Shown here: positions 10,742-19,698 of the stretch, piece by piece
Layout: every line of letters starts with the position of its first letter
Position numbering within the stretch: the stretch's first letter is position 1
From: Pseudomonas californiensis
GTDB lineage: Bacteria > Pseudomonadota > Gammaproteobacteria > Pseudomonadales > Pseudomonadaceae
Assembly (NCBI RefSeq): GCF_021147775.1
Contig: NZ_JAGTPK010000014.1
Location: forward strand, 1 to 64,000
Direction of reading: 5' to 3'
DNA length: 64,000 nucleotides
Translations under genes and position numbers: made by a program
The notes under the pieces: generated by a model
Databases searched by the model: none
Told to the model about the DNA's origin: nothing
What the model saw: only the letters and a program-made list of their open reading frames with translations

Positions 10742-11182
10742 CTAGCGCCTGCATAAAGTCACCCAGACCTCATCCAGATCATCTTCCAGCAGAAGTACGG
10801 CTTCTGAGCCGGACGCTGGAAACTGCTGGACAAGCTTATCATTCCAGCATTTACATATTACCGCACCTAGTTCAGCCGCATCTTCATAACTGATATCTCC
10901 CAACAAACTGGTAATCTCAACCATGTTGACCCAGTAAGAAACATCAAGGACACCACTCCGCAGGAACTCCTGATATTTTAACTCTGTATAATTCCCCCCA
11001 ACAAAATAACCTTCCCCGTTATAAAACAGCGTGGGATTAAGTAAGGCAGCGAAGCTGATGATGAAGTCACTGCATAAATCCTTCTTTTCTCTAACCATAT
11101 AAAAATAGTCAAACCGTGAAAGACCTTCTTCATTAACAGACAGATAATCTGAATAACTATCTTTGGATACGGAGCCACTCAT
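10742..11182 (-). CDS. Probable immunity protein of the orphan toxin tip
   Basis: A 146-residue soluble protein. The ATG at 11182 overlaps the stop of the toxin-tip ORF (ATGA), the usual arrangement of toxin and immunity gene. Motifs: LSRFDYFYMVREKK, DFIISFAALLNPTLFYNGEGYFVGG, YWVNMVEITSLLGDISYEDAAELG, CWNDKL. It has one intact paralogue at 9828-10277 and one broken one at 9347-9599. No recognised family name. Confidence 0.6.
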   Translation of the reverse strand: MSGSVSKDSYSDYLSVNEEGLSRFDYFYMVREKKDLCSDFIISFAALLNPTLFYNGEGYFVGGNYTELKYQEFLRSGVLDVSYWVNMVEITSLLGDISYEDAAELGAVICKCWNDKLVQQFPASGSEAVLLLEDDLDEVWVTLCRR

Positions 11183-11478
11183 TTTGGATACTCGTCATCT
11201 GTTGGATATCTTACAATCGGGCCACTGGCAGAACTCACGCCACCGGGATGAGTATTGATCTTATTAAATTTAATATTTGGTCGCGCATATTTACCATGAG
11301 GCTTACCGCTTCCCCGATATTGCTTGAACGTGCCATTTTCATAATGCGTTGTGTACTGTCCCTCACGTCCGGGCCTCTCTACAATGGTGTGCGATCTTCC
11401 TTCAGCCTCGTCCAGCGGCGGCGGCGGCTTGTTTCGAGATTTTTTCTTCCGCGGCGGCGCAGCTACTGGCTCCGGCAC
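11179..11478 (-). CDS. Orphan toxin C-terminal domain (tentatively bacterial toxin 24-like)
   Basis: A 99-residue ORF. A Pro/Lys-rich linker (RKKKSRNKPPPPLDEAEG) is followed by SHTIVERPGREGQYTTHYENG, FKQYRGSGKPHGKYARPNIK and a DDEYP ending. The HG....P.IK pattern recalls polymorphic toxin type 24 as I remember it; this is tentative. The GTG start at 11478 has AAGG about 5 bases upstream. Upstream in frame lies a segment matching the pre-tip region of the parent toxin at 12487-12574, closed by a TAG where the parent has CAG, so the tip is now separated from any delivery part. It overlaps its presumed immunity gene. Confidence 0.55.
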   Translation of the reverse strand: MPEPVAAPPRKKKSRNKPPPPLDEAEGRSHTIVERPGREGQYTTHYENGTFKQYRGSGKPHGKYARPNIKFNKINTHPGGVSSASGPIVRYPTDDEYPK

Positions 11479-11485
11479 AACCGCC

Positions 11486-11573
11486 TTCGCCTACGGAATC
11501 ACAACCGTCTGCGATCCGCTCCCTTTGCCTTCAGCAACTCCCGCTTCGTAAACCTTGGTTTTCTTGAGATTAG
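11486..11573 (-). repeat. Homology arm: copy of the parent toxin's pre-tip segment
   Basis: This 88-bp segment matches 12487-12574 with about nine mismatches and no gap. Both encode, in the same frame relative to the tip, NLKK..V.EAGVAEGKGSGSQ and TVVIP. The orphan copy has TAG in place of CAG right after TVVIP. Such arms let an orphan tip recombine into the parent gene. Confidence 0.85.
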
Positions 11574-11740
11574 ATACGTTGGCTCTTGGCTCAAGCGCTG
11601 CCAATCGCGTACATAATCAAAACAACCGACGCCACACCAGCCAAACCCATCTGCAGAAAAGCGTAGCGCTTTCCAGTTGAATACCTATCCAGCACATAGA
11701 GCTCGTATATAACTCTCAAAGTTCGACATAGGTAACTTTC
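11573..11740 (-). pseudogene. 3' remnant of a membrane immunity gene
   Basis: Translating the minus strand gives KRYAFLQMGLAGVASVVLI then MYAIGSA and a stop, similar to the C-terminus of the four-helix protein at 8359-8730 (CAGLAGMVSGALI then AQAFG). The nucleotide match extends past the stop (TTGGCTCTTGGCTC-type sequence in both). No start codon or N-terminal part remains in frame, and a stop lies upstream near 11763. A dead fragment placed directly before the orphan toxin tip. Confidence 0.6.
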
Positions 11741-11900
11741 CGGTGCGAATCCTTCACTACCCAATCAAGGCTTCGTCCGACCCCATCACGACCATGGGCG
11801 ACTGATGGTTTTTCAGAAGTATTTCGTTTCGCCCTTCTGCCTCGAAAAACTGGCACTATTACGCTGTAATCTGCGATTCTTCTGGGCAATGAGTCACTTT
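11741..11900. other. Non-coding gap between remnant and DUF4926-like gene
   Basis: No open frame with protein-like composition on either strand, and no strong hairpin with a T run. It may hold decayed cassette sequence. Confidence 0.4.
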
Positions 11901-12107
11901 TTATCCAACGTCCATTGCCAAAGATATCTGAGAAGGTAATAAAGTTAGTTGCACAACCGTTCGGCCATGCTCATCCGTAAATTCAATTTCGTACGCAGTT
12001 CTTGGCCCTATGCACTCGTGAACCACAGTTCCAATATCACCTACAAACAATCCTTCTTCAGGAATATCTACATCGAGCCTCACGACATCATTTATTGTCA
12101 TTCTCAT
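11901..12107 (-). CDS. DUF4926-like immunity-type protein beside the DUF6883 tip
   Basis: A 68-residue acidic protein: NDVVRLDVDIPEEGLFVGDIG, TVVHECIGP, AYEIEFTDEHG, VVQLTLLPSQISLA. It is a close paralogue of the protein at 9599-9808. It starts 7 bases after the stop of the parent toxin's DUF6883-like tip, the position expected of its immunity gene. Start ATG 12107; a second ATG two codons on is equally possible. Confidence 0.7.
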   Translation of the reverse strand: MRMTINDVVRLDVDIPEEGLFVGDIGTVVHECIGPRTAYEIEFTDEHGRTVVQLTLLPSQISLAMDVG

Positions 12108-12113
12108 AAAACT

Positions 12114-13554
12114 CTACCTTACAAATAATGTTGTCAACCGCGGGGTCGATGAACCTGGATCGTAGATCCAACCTGTGCGCACGACCCCCTCTCGCTTTGG
12201 ACCCTTAACCAGAATATCGACTCTGAAGCGAGCCCCCATATCATTTACCACTCCAGGTGTTGAGCCTGTTGTACGGACGCCATGATGAAGCTGCCTTATC
12301 AGGTCGTCTGCATTCTTTAAAGTAAAACCAAGAGCAGACTCAAACACTCGTGCTTTTGGCCCTCCTGAAATATGGTCCTTGTTTAGCGCGTAACCCGTTA
12401 TCTTTCTAGGGTCAATCAAGGCATTAGCAGCCCCCATAAGAATGCCTGCGGTAGGCGGCTTGGAAACTCTTGCAGGTGTGATACCGTTCGCCTGCGGAAT
12501 CACAACCGTCTGCGATCCGCTCCCTTTGCCTTCAGCAACCCCTGCCTCGTTAACCCTGGCTTTCTTGAGATTAGCGCCCAGCTTGCCCAGTGTCTCGCCT
12601 AACCGTGTGAGCAGTGGCGTCAATCGTGTGGATGCGACTGAAGCGCGGGCTGCGAGGCCGGTGCCGCCGGTCAGAAAGACCAGCAAGGCTGCCAGTACGA
12701 TCTCGAAAACCCTTCCCCCCGGTGAACTGGAGAATGGATTCGTGGTTCTGGAGACTGACGTATTCTGCGGCAAAGTCTCGGAGTACACGCTTGCTGGCTG
12801 CATCCTCGAAGATGTAGTTCGCAGCCTCATAGGCCTGCGCCATTTTTTCTCGGCTGATGGTCGCGGGATCAAAACCAAGTGCAGCAGCCAGGTCGCGGTA
12901 TTGAGCCGCCGTGTATTGCTCCAGAAATGAATCCAGCCAGCCTTTTCCGGGTTCCGGCTCGGCCTTCCAGGCCGCCACTGACGCCTGCGCAAGCTCATCA
13001 AAGGGGTTGGCCAGATCAGCGAATTCAAGGCCTGACTCAACCAGCCCCCAGGCGCCGTACAAAAATCCCCGTCCCAGCGCGATCTGGGCATAAAAGCCAT
13101 TGGCAACCGCGCTGCGCTGCGCCTGGATCGCTGTCAGACGGTCGGCTTCGACTCGCTCGGCAGCCAGGATTTCGTGCGGGATCTCTTGCAGTTCTGCTCG
13201 AATGCCACCCAACTGCGCTTTCGGATCGAACTGCGGATTGAGCCGAATCCGATGTGCACGCCCCTCGATGACCTGACTGAGAAAACCCTTGGAATCCAGC
13301 GTGCCCCGAATGACCTGACCGTCTTCCTGAATAAGCCCTCAAGGACAGCCAACCAGACACTCACCGTTAGTCCAAGGAAATCAAACCCCCACCAGACAGC
13401 TGGCTTTGGCTTCTTCCCTGTAGAACGTACGTGGGGGCTGATTTTCCCAAGTGTATTCGGGTGGCGGTGGCTCCGGCGGGGATTTGGCAGGTCCGGTCGG
13501 CCGGCAAACACCCGGCGTCGGCGAATAGTTGCCTCTGGTGTCGTAAACACCCAT
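12114..13554 (-). pseudogene. Parent contact-toxin gene with DUF6883-like tip, frame-broken
   Basis: An ATG at 13554 with GGAG upstream opens MGVYDTRGNYSPTPGV and a proline-rich stretch, but TGA codons fall at codons 58 (13381-13383) and 72 (13339-13341). The same frame then runs through GLIQEDGQVIRGTLDSKG and a long helical region to LQFTGG near 12720. There a run of six G (12715-12720) shifts the frame by +1: with five G it would read FTGGRVFEIVLAALLVFLTGGTG, a hydrophobic glycine-zipper-like segment (DUF6861-like, tentative). The frame then stays open through the pre-tip motif GSGSQTVVIPQ to a DUF6883-like tip (KITGYALNKDHISGGPKARVFE) ending at 12114. The architecture suggests a secreted antibacterial effector, perhaps type VI; no secretion gene is nearby. 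Confidence 0.7.
12487..12574 (-). repeat. Pre-tip segment of the parent toxin (partner of 11486-11573)
   Basis: Encodes NLKKARVNEAGVAEGKGSGS followed by QTVVIPQA at the junction between the helical/hydrophobic body and the DUF6883-like tip. Matches 11486-11573 over 88 bp at an offset of 1001 bases. Confidence 0.85.
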
Positions 13555-13806
13555 GGCGGTGAACTCCTTGTACCAATGATCACGCGTCCATGCGCTGGGG
13601 CGGTGCAGTTCAGTCGGTCGTGAAACCCTGGCTGAACGTAAGCAGATGAAAAACAGCCGGCGAGTTTAAGCGCTGGCGCGAGGTCGTCCAGCGTCAAAAA
13701 GTATCGGGAAATTTCGGGAACGAAGGCTGAAACGTATTCAGCAGAATGCCGCCCATGAATAGCGGCATCTATCAGCAGAGCGTGTCAAAAAGTATCGAAA
13801 GATGAA
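13555..13806. other. Right border of the toxin block, non-coding
   Basis: No gene is supported. It holds a perfect inverted repeat ATGCCGC/GCGGCAT (13746-13752 and 13762-13768) without a T run, and a 14-bp direct repeat GTCAAAAAGTATCG at 13693-13706 and 13784-13797. The second copy ends 10 bases before the yqiB stop. The frame upstream of the toxin ATG stays open here (AWTRDHWYKEFTAM), so a longer original start is possible. Confidence 0.5.
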
Positions 13807-14259
13807 TCAACGAACCGATTCGAACTCATGCCCGCACGCGAGGCAGTGACTCAGCCATTCCCCCAGAAACAGGTTGAGCTGGGCTTTTTCGTCTGGCTGG
13901 TGCATGTCGGCGTTGGGGTACGGATAAATCCCCCGGAAGCGACGGGCATGTTCGGCGCCGATGACTTCGGCCATGCGTGCGTCGTGGTAGACCTGAACTT
14001 CAAGCTTTGGAACCGGCAGCCAGGGCAAGCTGTGCTCCTGGCGTACCTGCAGGGTGGTGGTGTACGGGCAGTCGAGCAAGACTTCGACCGCCAGGACGCC
14101 CAGCATTTGATCACCCTGGGTGACGGCCACACGCCGCGAACGTTGTTCGTTGCGCATGTCCGGCAGCAGACGCATCAAGCGCGCGTAGTTGGCTTCGCAC
14201 GCAGCCTGAAGCCCGGCAAGGTCAACACGGTAGCGCTCGCGCAATAGATTCACGACCAT
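13807..14259 (-). CDS. yqiB: DUF1249 (YqiB-like) protein
   Basis: A 150-residue cytosolic protein of the DUF1249 family: LLRERYRVDLAGLQAACEANY, LPDMR, LEVQVYHDARMAEV, then YPYPNADMHQPDEKAQLNLFLGEWL. Function unknown. It overlaps the nudF stop by 10 bases and has AAGGGGG before the ATG. In other Pseudomonas and enterobacteria it precedes cpdA directly; here the toxin block lies between. Confidence 0.88.
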   Translation of the reverse strand: MVVNLLRERYRVDLAGLQAACEANYARLMRLLPDMRNEQRSRRVAVTQGDQMLGVLAVEVLLDCPYTTTLQVRQEHSLPWLPVPKLEVQVYHDARMAEVIGAEHARRFRGIYPYPNADMHQPDEKAQLNLFLGEWLSHCLACGHEFESVR

Positions 14260-14897
14260 AACCCCCTTATTTCAACGCGGTTCAACGCCAGCCATTGCAA
14301 GGCAATGATGGTCGCCGCGTTCATGACTCGTCCGTCAGCCACGGCCTGCATTGCGTCGTCAAACGACCAGACTGTGACGCGGATGTCTTCGCCTTCGGAC
14401 TCAAGCCCATGCAGCCCGCCTGCCCCCTCACTGTCGCACTTGCCCAGAAACAAATGCACGTATTCGTCACTGCCGCCCGGCGAAGGGAAATATTTGGTGA
14501 TCGGCCATAGCGCACCGAATACAAGCCCAGCTTCCTCCTCTGCCTCGCGATGAGCAACTTCTTCCGGCTGCTCATCCTTGTCGATCAACCCGGCAACCAG
14601 TTCGATCAGCCAGGGGTTGCCGGCCTTCTCGACCGCGCCAACGCGAAACTGCTCGATCAGGACCACTTCATCACGTCTTGCGTCATAAGGCAGCACGCAC
14701 ACGGCGTCGTGACGGACGAACAGTTCGCGGCTGATCTCCTTGCTGGTGCCGCCGTCGAACAGCTCGTGGCGTACATATAATTTGTCCAGCTTATAGAACC
14801 CCTTGAAGCAGTTTTCCCGCCGGGTGATCTCAAAAGCCGTGGGTACGGATCGGGTGGTCTGGGTCATAGGTTTCTCACTTGCCGCCATCTTTGACAT
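14250..14897 (-). CDS. nudF: ADP-ribose pyrophosphatase (Nudix)
   Basis: NudF, 215 residues, splits ADP-ribose to AMP and ribose 5-phosphate. The full Nudix box is present: GLIDKDEQPEEVAHREAEEE followed by AGL. The N-terminal RRENCFKGFYKLDKL and the downstream SPGGSDEYVHLFLG are typical of this subgroup. ATG 14897 is used because AGGA lies 7 bases upstream; ATG 14867 (MTQTTR) is the alternative. First gene of nudF-yqiB; divergent from the RsiV-like lipoprotein gene. Confidence 0.92.
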   Translation of the reverse strand: MSKMAASEKPMTQTTRSVPTAFEITRRENCFKGFYKLDKLYVRHELFDGGTSKEISRELFVRHDAVCVLPYDARRDEVVLIEQFRVGAVEKAGNPWLIELVAGLIDKDEQPEEVAHREAEEEAGLVFGALWPITKYFPSPGGSDEYVHLFLGKCDSEGAGGLHGLESEGEDIRVTVWSFDDAMQAVADGRVMNAATIIALQWLALNRVEIRGLWS

Positions 14898-15075
14898 CGG
14901 GTCATCCTAACGCGCATCGACCACTCGATGCAGCCCCCTTGAAGATGCAGGGTAGACGGCCAGTGGTTAAAACAATTCTAATCCGCCCAGTGGCGAACCG
15001 AAGACGCGATTGACAGTCCAACCAGCCTGCATACGCACAACGCAACCGCCTTTACTGACACTGCCAAGGATCAAC

Positions 15076-15822
15076 ATGTCGTTATTGAGGATCACTTCAC
15101 TGGCTTGCCTGGCCCTGTTGCTGGGCGCCTGCCAAAGCCTCTTCACGCCCAACATGCGCACACCGCTGCAAGTCCAGCGCGATGCATCCGAGCTGATCAA
15201 GCCCGGCTGCACCACTGCGGATTGCCCGCTGGTGAACATCGACACCGTGCATTTCCCTGACGAGCAGCGTCTGGACGCCATTGTTCAGAAGACGTTGCTG
15301 CAATTGACCCGCTCAGACTCGAGTGCTCCGGTCGCGCCTTCGCTCAAGGCCTATCAGGAGCAGTTCCTGAACCAGGCGCAGGGCCGCAACAGCAGCTACC
15401 TGCAAGCCAAGGTACGCGAACAGCATGACGGTATCGTGGTGGTCGAGCTGTCCAGCTACCTGGACAACGGCGGCACCCACGGCAATCCGGGCCGCGCTTT
15501 CATCAACTACTCGCGTCAGCAGCAGAAGGTTTTGACGCTGGCGGACATGGTGATTCCGGGCAAGGAAAGCGAATTCTGGCAGAAAGCCGAACTGGCCCAT
15601 CAGGGCTGGCTGGTATCGAGCAAGATGGGCGAAGACGGCGAGTTCGTCAAAACCTGGCCGTTCAAGCGCACGCCGCACATTGCGCTGACGTACGGCGCGG
15701 TCATCCTGAAATATCCAGTCGAGACTATTGCCCCGTACTCCATGGGCCATATCGAGCTGAAGATTCCTTATCCTCAGCTCAACGGCATCCTCAAGCCGGA
15801 ACTGTTCCCCGGCCGCGGGTGA
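15076..15822 (+). CDS. RsiV-like (DUF3298) lipoprotein
   Basis: A 248-residue lipoprotein: hydrophobic signal ending LLGAC (Cys19 anchored), then a DUF4163/DUF3298-like pair with VVVELSSYLDNGGTHGNPGR and the C-terminal PYSMGHIELKIPY. In Bacillus, RsiV shares this fold and binds lysozyme; here no sigma factor is adjacent, so the role is open. ATG 15076 is chosen for AAGGA five bases upstream and for the signal peptide; the frame opens 22 codons earlier. The end overlaps the convergent cytX gene by 32 bases. Confidence 0.75.
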   Translation: MSLLRITSLACLALLLGACQSLFTPNMRTPLQVQRDASELIKPGCTTADCPLVNIDTVHFPDEQRLDAIVQKTLLQLTRSDSSAPVAPSLKAYQEQFLNQAQGRNSSYLQAKVREQHDGIVVVELSSYLDNGGTHGNPGRAFINYSRQQQKVLTLADMVIPGKESEFWQKAELAHQGWLVSSKMGEDGEFVKTWPFKRTPHIALTYGAVILKYPVETIAPYSMGHIELKIPYPQLNGILKPELFPGRG

Positions 15823-17080
15823 TCGCCCCGCCGATCAGCAGTTGCAACACGCCAGCGAAGATCAGCGCTGGCAGTGTTGCGCCAACATCCGGGTAGAGAT
15901 TGGCCAGTACGTGATACGTGCTGACACCGCCCAGCCACGCCAGGAGACTCATCCAGCGCAAGCCGACAGCCGCAGCCTGACCACTGCGACGGCGCAGAAT
16001 GAAGTGATCCACCAGCACTACGCCGAACAGCGGCGCAAACACCGAGCCAATCAACAGCAGGAAGTTCTGATACTGCGCGAGCGGCGCCAGACAGGCGATC
16101 AATGTGCAGATGATGCCTATTGCCAACGCCAGATGCTCAACCTTGACCCGTGACAGCATGGCGCTGGAAACAGCCGCCGAGTGAATGTCAGCAAAGGCGT
16201 TTTCGGTTTCATCGAGCAGAATCAACAGCAGCGGAATGCCCAGCCCTGCGCCCGCCAGCGCCAACAACAACGCGTTGGTTTCGCCGCTGGGTGCAAATGC
16301 CAGCGTGTAGGCGACGCCCAGGCTCATCAGCCAGAAGTTACCGATGAAAAACCCCACCGCCGTGCCGCCAAACACGTTTTTGGCGCGCTTGCCGAAACGT
16401 GAGTAGTCGGCGATCAACGGCAACCATGAAAGCGGCATCGCGATAGCGATGTCGAAACCCACTGCAAACGGCATCGAGCCATCACCGCCACGCGACCAGA
16501 GCGCGGCCAGGTCTGCTTTGGCCCACAGGTTCCAGGTCAGCCAGACGCAGGCCGCCAACAACAGCCAGATGCCCCATTTACGCAGGACTCGGCGAACGAA
16601 GGTCAACGGGCCGCTGACAGCCAGCAATGTCGCCAGCGCACCGAAAAACAGTGTCCAGAGCAGAGGATTCGCCCACGGGCTGCCTTCTGCAAAGGCGCGA
16701 CCGCCCAGCAGACTGGCCGCGTCACGCATCACGATGATTTCAAATGAGCCCCAGCCAATCAGTTGCAGCAGGTTCAATACGGCGGGCAACGAAGCGCCCT
16801 GAGTGCCAAGACTCAGCTTCAGCGCTGCCATGGACGACAGCCCAGTGTCACTGCCGATCACACCGACACTGGCCAGCAACATCACGCCGACCAATGTGCC
16901 CAGAAAAATCGCCAGCAACGATCCCGACATGCCGAGCCCAGGCGCCAGCAAGGCGCCGGTCTGCAACACCATCAGGCCAATACCGAGCGAGAACCACAGC
17001 GAAAACAGATCTCGCCCGCCAAAGACCCGCTTACTGGCGGGAACGGGTGAGTCAGGTGAATAAGTGCCAGGTGTGTTCAC
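15791..17080 (-). CDS. cytX: NCS1-family hydroxymethylpyrimidine transporter CytX
   Basis: A 429-residue inner-membrane transporter with about twelve helices, of the cytosine permease (NCS1) type: GIGLMVLQTGALLAPGLGMS, LQLIGWGSFEIIVMRDAASL, SWLPLIADYSRFG and GVVLVDHFILRR. The position just downstream of thiC, behind a TPP riboswitch, fits CytX, thought to import the thiamine pyrimidine for salvage. The start is GTG 17080; the ribosome site is weak. About 300 bases of REP-like DNA and a hairpin separate it from thiC, so co-transcription is uncertain. Confidence 0.8.
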   Translation of the reverse strand: MNTPGTYSPDSPVPASKRVFGGRDLFSLWFSLGIGLMVLQTGALLAPGLGMSGSLLAIFLGTLVGVMLLASVGVIGSDTGLSSMAALKLSLGTQGASLPAVLNLLQLIGWGSFEIIVMRDAASLLGGRAFAEGSPWANPLLWTLFFGALATLLAVSGPLTFVRRVLRKWGIWLLLAACVWLTWNLWAKADLAALWSRGGDGSMPFAVGFDIAIAMPLSWLPLIADYSRFGKRAKNVFGGTAVGFFIGNFWLMSLGVAYTLAFAPSGETNALLLALAGAGLGIPLLLILLDETENAFADIHSAAVSSAMLSRVKVEHLALAIGIICTLIACLAPLAQYQNFLLLIGSVFAPLFGVVLVDHFILRRRSGQAAAVGLRWMSLLAWLGGVSTYHVLANLYPDVGATLPALIFAGVLQLLIGGAITRGRGTVPA

Positions 17081-17342
17081 TTTGATGTCTCTTGAGGACG
17101 TTTTAAGGATGTTTCAAAATTTCGCAAACAGATTGCGCGACGCCTGACACTCAAGCTTCATCGCCTGTTCAGCAGCCTTCGCGAGCACGCTCACTCCCAC
17201 AAGTGCGCATCCAACTGAGTCCACCTGCGGGAGTCAGCCGGGCGGCGTTCCGTTTGCTGGCGAAGAGGCCCTCACATTCAATAAAGCTTCATCGACTGCT
17301 CGACAGCCTGCGCGAGCAAGACAGCATGTCCCGGCTCGCGCC
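17081..17342. repeat. REP-like repeats between thiC and cytX
   Basis: A gene-free stretch. The minus strand at 17175-17200 reads TGGGAGTGAGCGTGCTCGCG, a common Pseudomonas REP form. 17226-17269 (plus) holds GGGAGTCAGCCGGGCGGCG and TTCCGTTTGCTGGCGAAG, also found near 63806. A 36-bp segment beginning AAGCTTCATCG occurs twice in direct order (17153-17188 and 17284-17319) with about six differences. Confidence 0.7.
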
Positions 17343-17374
17343 AATGGCTTCACTCTTGGCAGAGTGAAGCCATT
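17343..17374 (-). terminator. Strong hairpin just after thiC
   Basis: Perfect 13-bp stem AATGGCTTCACTC (17343-17355) with its complement at 17362-17374, 6-base loop, 8 bases past the thiC stop. No T run follows on the minus strand, so it may stabilise the thiC message or terminate only partly before cytX. Confidence 0.55.
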
Positions 17375-17382
17375 GATCAGCC

Positions 17383-19383
<2,001 letters not shown>

Positions 19384-19445
19384 TCATGATATTGAACGAT
19401 CGACCCCGGACGACACTCAAGAGGACTCGCCGGGAGACGAGAAAT

Positions 19446-19536
19446 CTTGTTCCCTACGCAGGCGCTAACCTGATCAGGTTCAACGGGATCCGGTTTAACC
19501 GATCTCAGCCTCATAGCAAGGCACCCCGACAAGAAC
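19446..19536 (-). promoter_or_regulatory. TPP riboswitch (THI element) of thiC
   Basis: On the minus strand the segment begins GGGGTGCC, then has GGCTGAGATCGG and ACCTGATCAGGTT, and ends GCGTAGGGAA: the conserved pieces of the TPP aptamer in order. The P1 arms CTTGT and ACAAG close it. It sits in the 5' leader of thiC. Confidence 0.95.
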
Positions 19537-19549
19537 GGGCTCAGTCTAT

Positions 19550-19574
19550 GCTGGCGTGCAGCCAGAACGCCAGC
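19550..19574. promoter_or_regulatory. Inverted repeat between thiC leader and tolC
   Basis: GCTGGCGT (19550-19557) and ACGCCAGC (19567-19574), 9-base spacer. It lies just upstream of the riboswitch, in the divergent thiC/tolC promoter region. It could be an operator or a hairpin; no known regulator is assigned. Confidence 0.3.
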
Positions 19575-19698
19575 CAATTTGCACCGGGCTCGATAAATGG
19601 CTGAAATCGCCGATTGTTGCCCGTTGCGTCTGGCTCTACACTCGCTAACCCGGTTTTCATCAAACTGTGATTACTTCTTCATGAACAGGGAACGCCTC

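Noticed and set aside
11248..11616. Plus-strand open frames of 66-122 codons in the orphan-tip region
   Set aside because: Antisense to the toxin tip and its homology arm, which explain the sequence in the minus frame.
13134..13697. A 187-codon minus-strand frame across the start of the toxin pseudogene
   Set aside because: Arg/Ser/Pro-rich and offset from the frame that carries the recognisable toxin body and the ATG with a good ribosome site at 13554.
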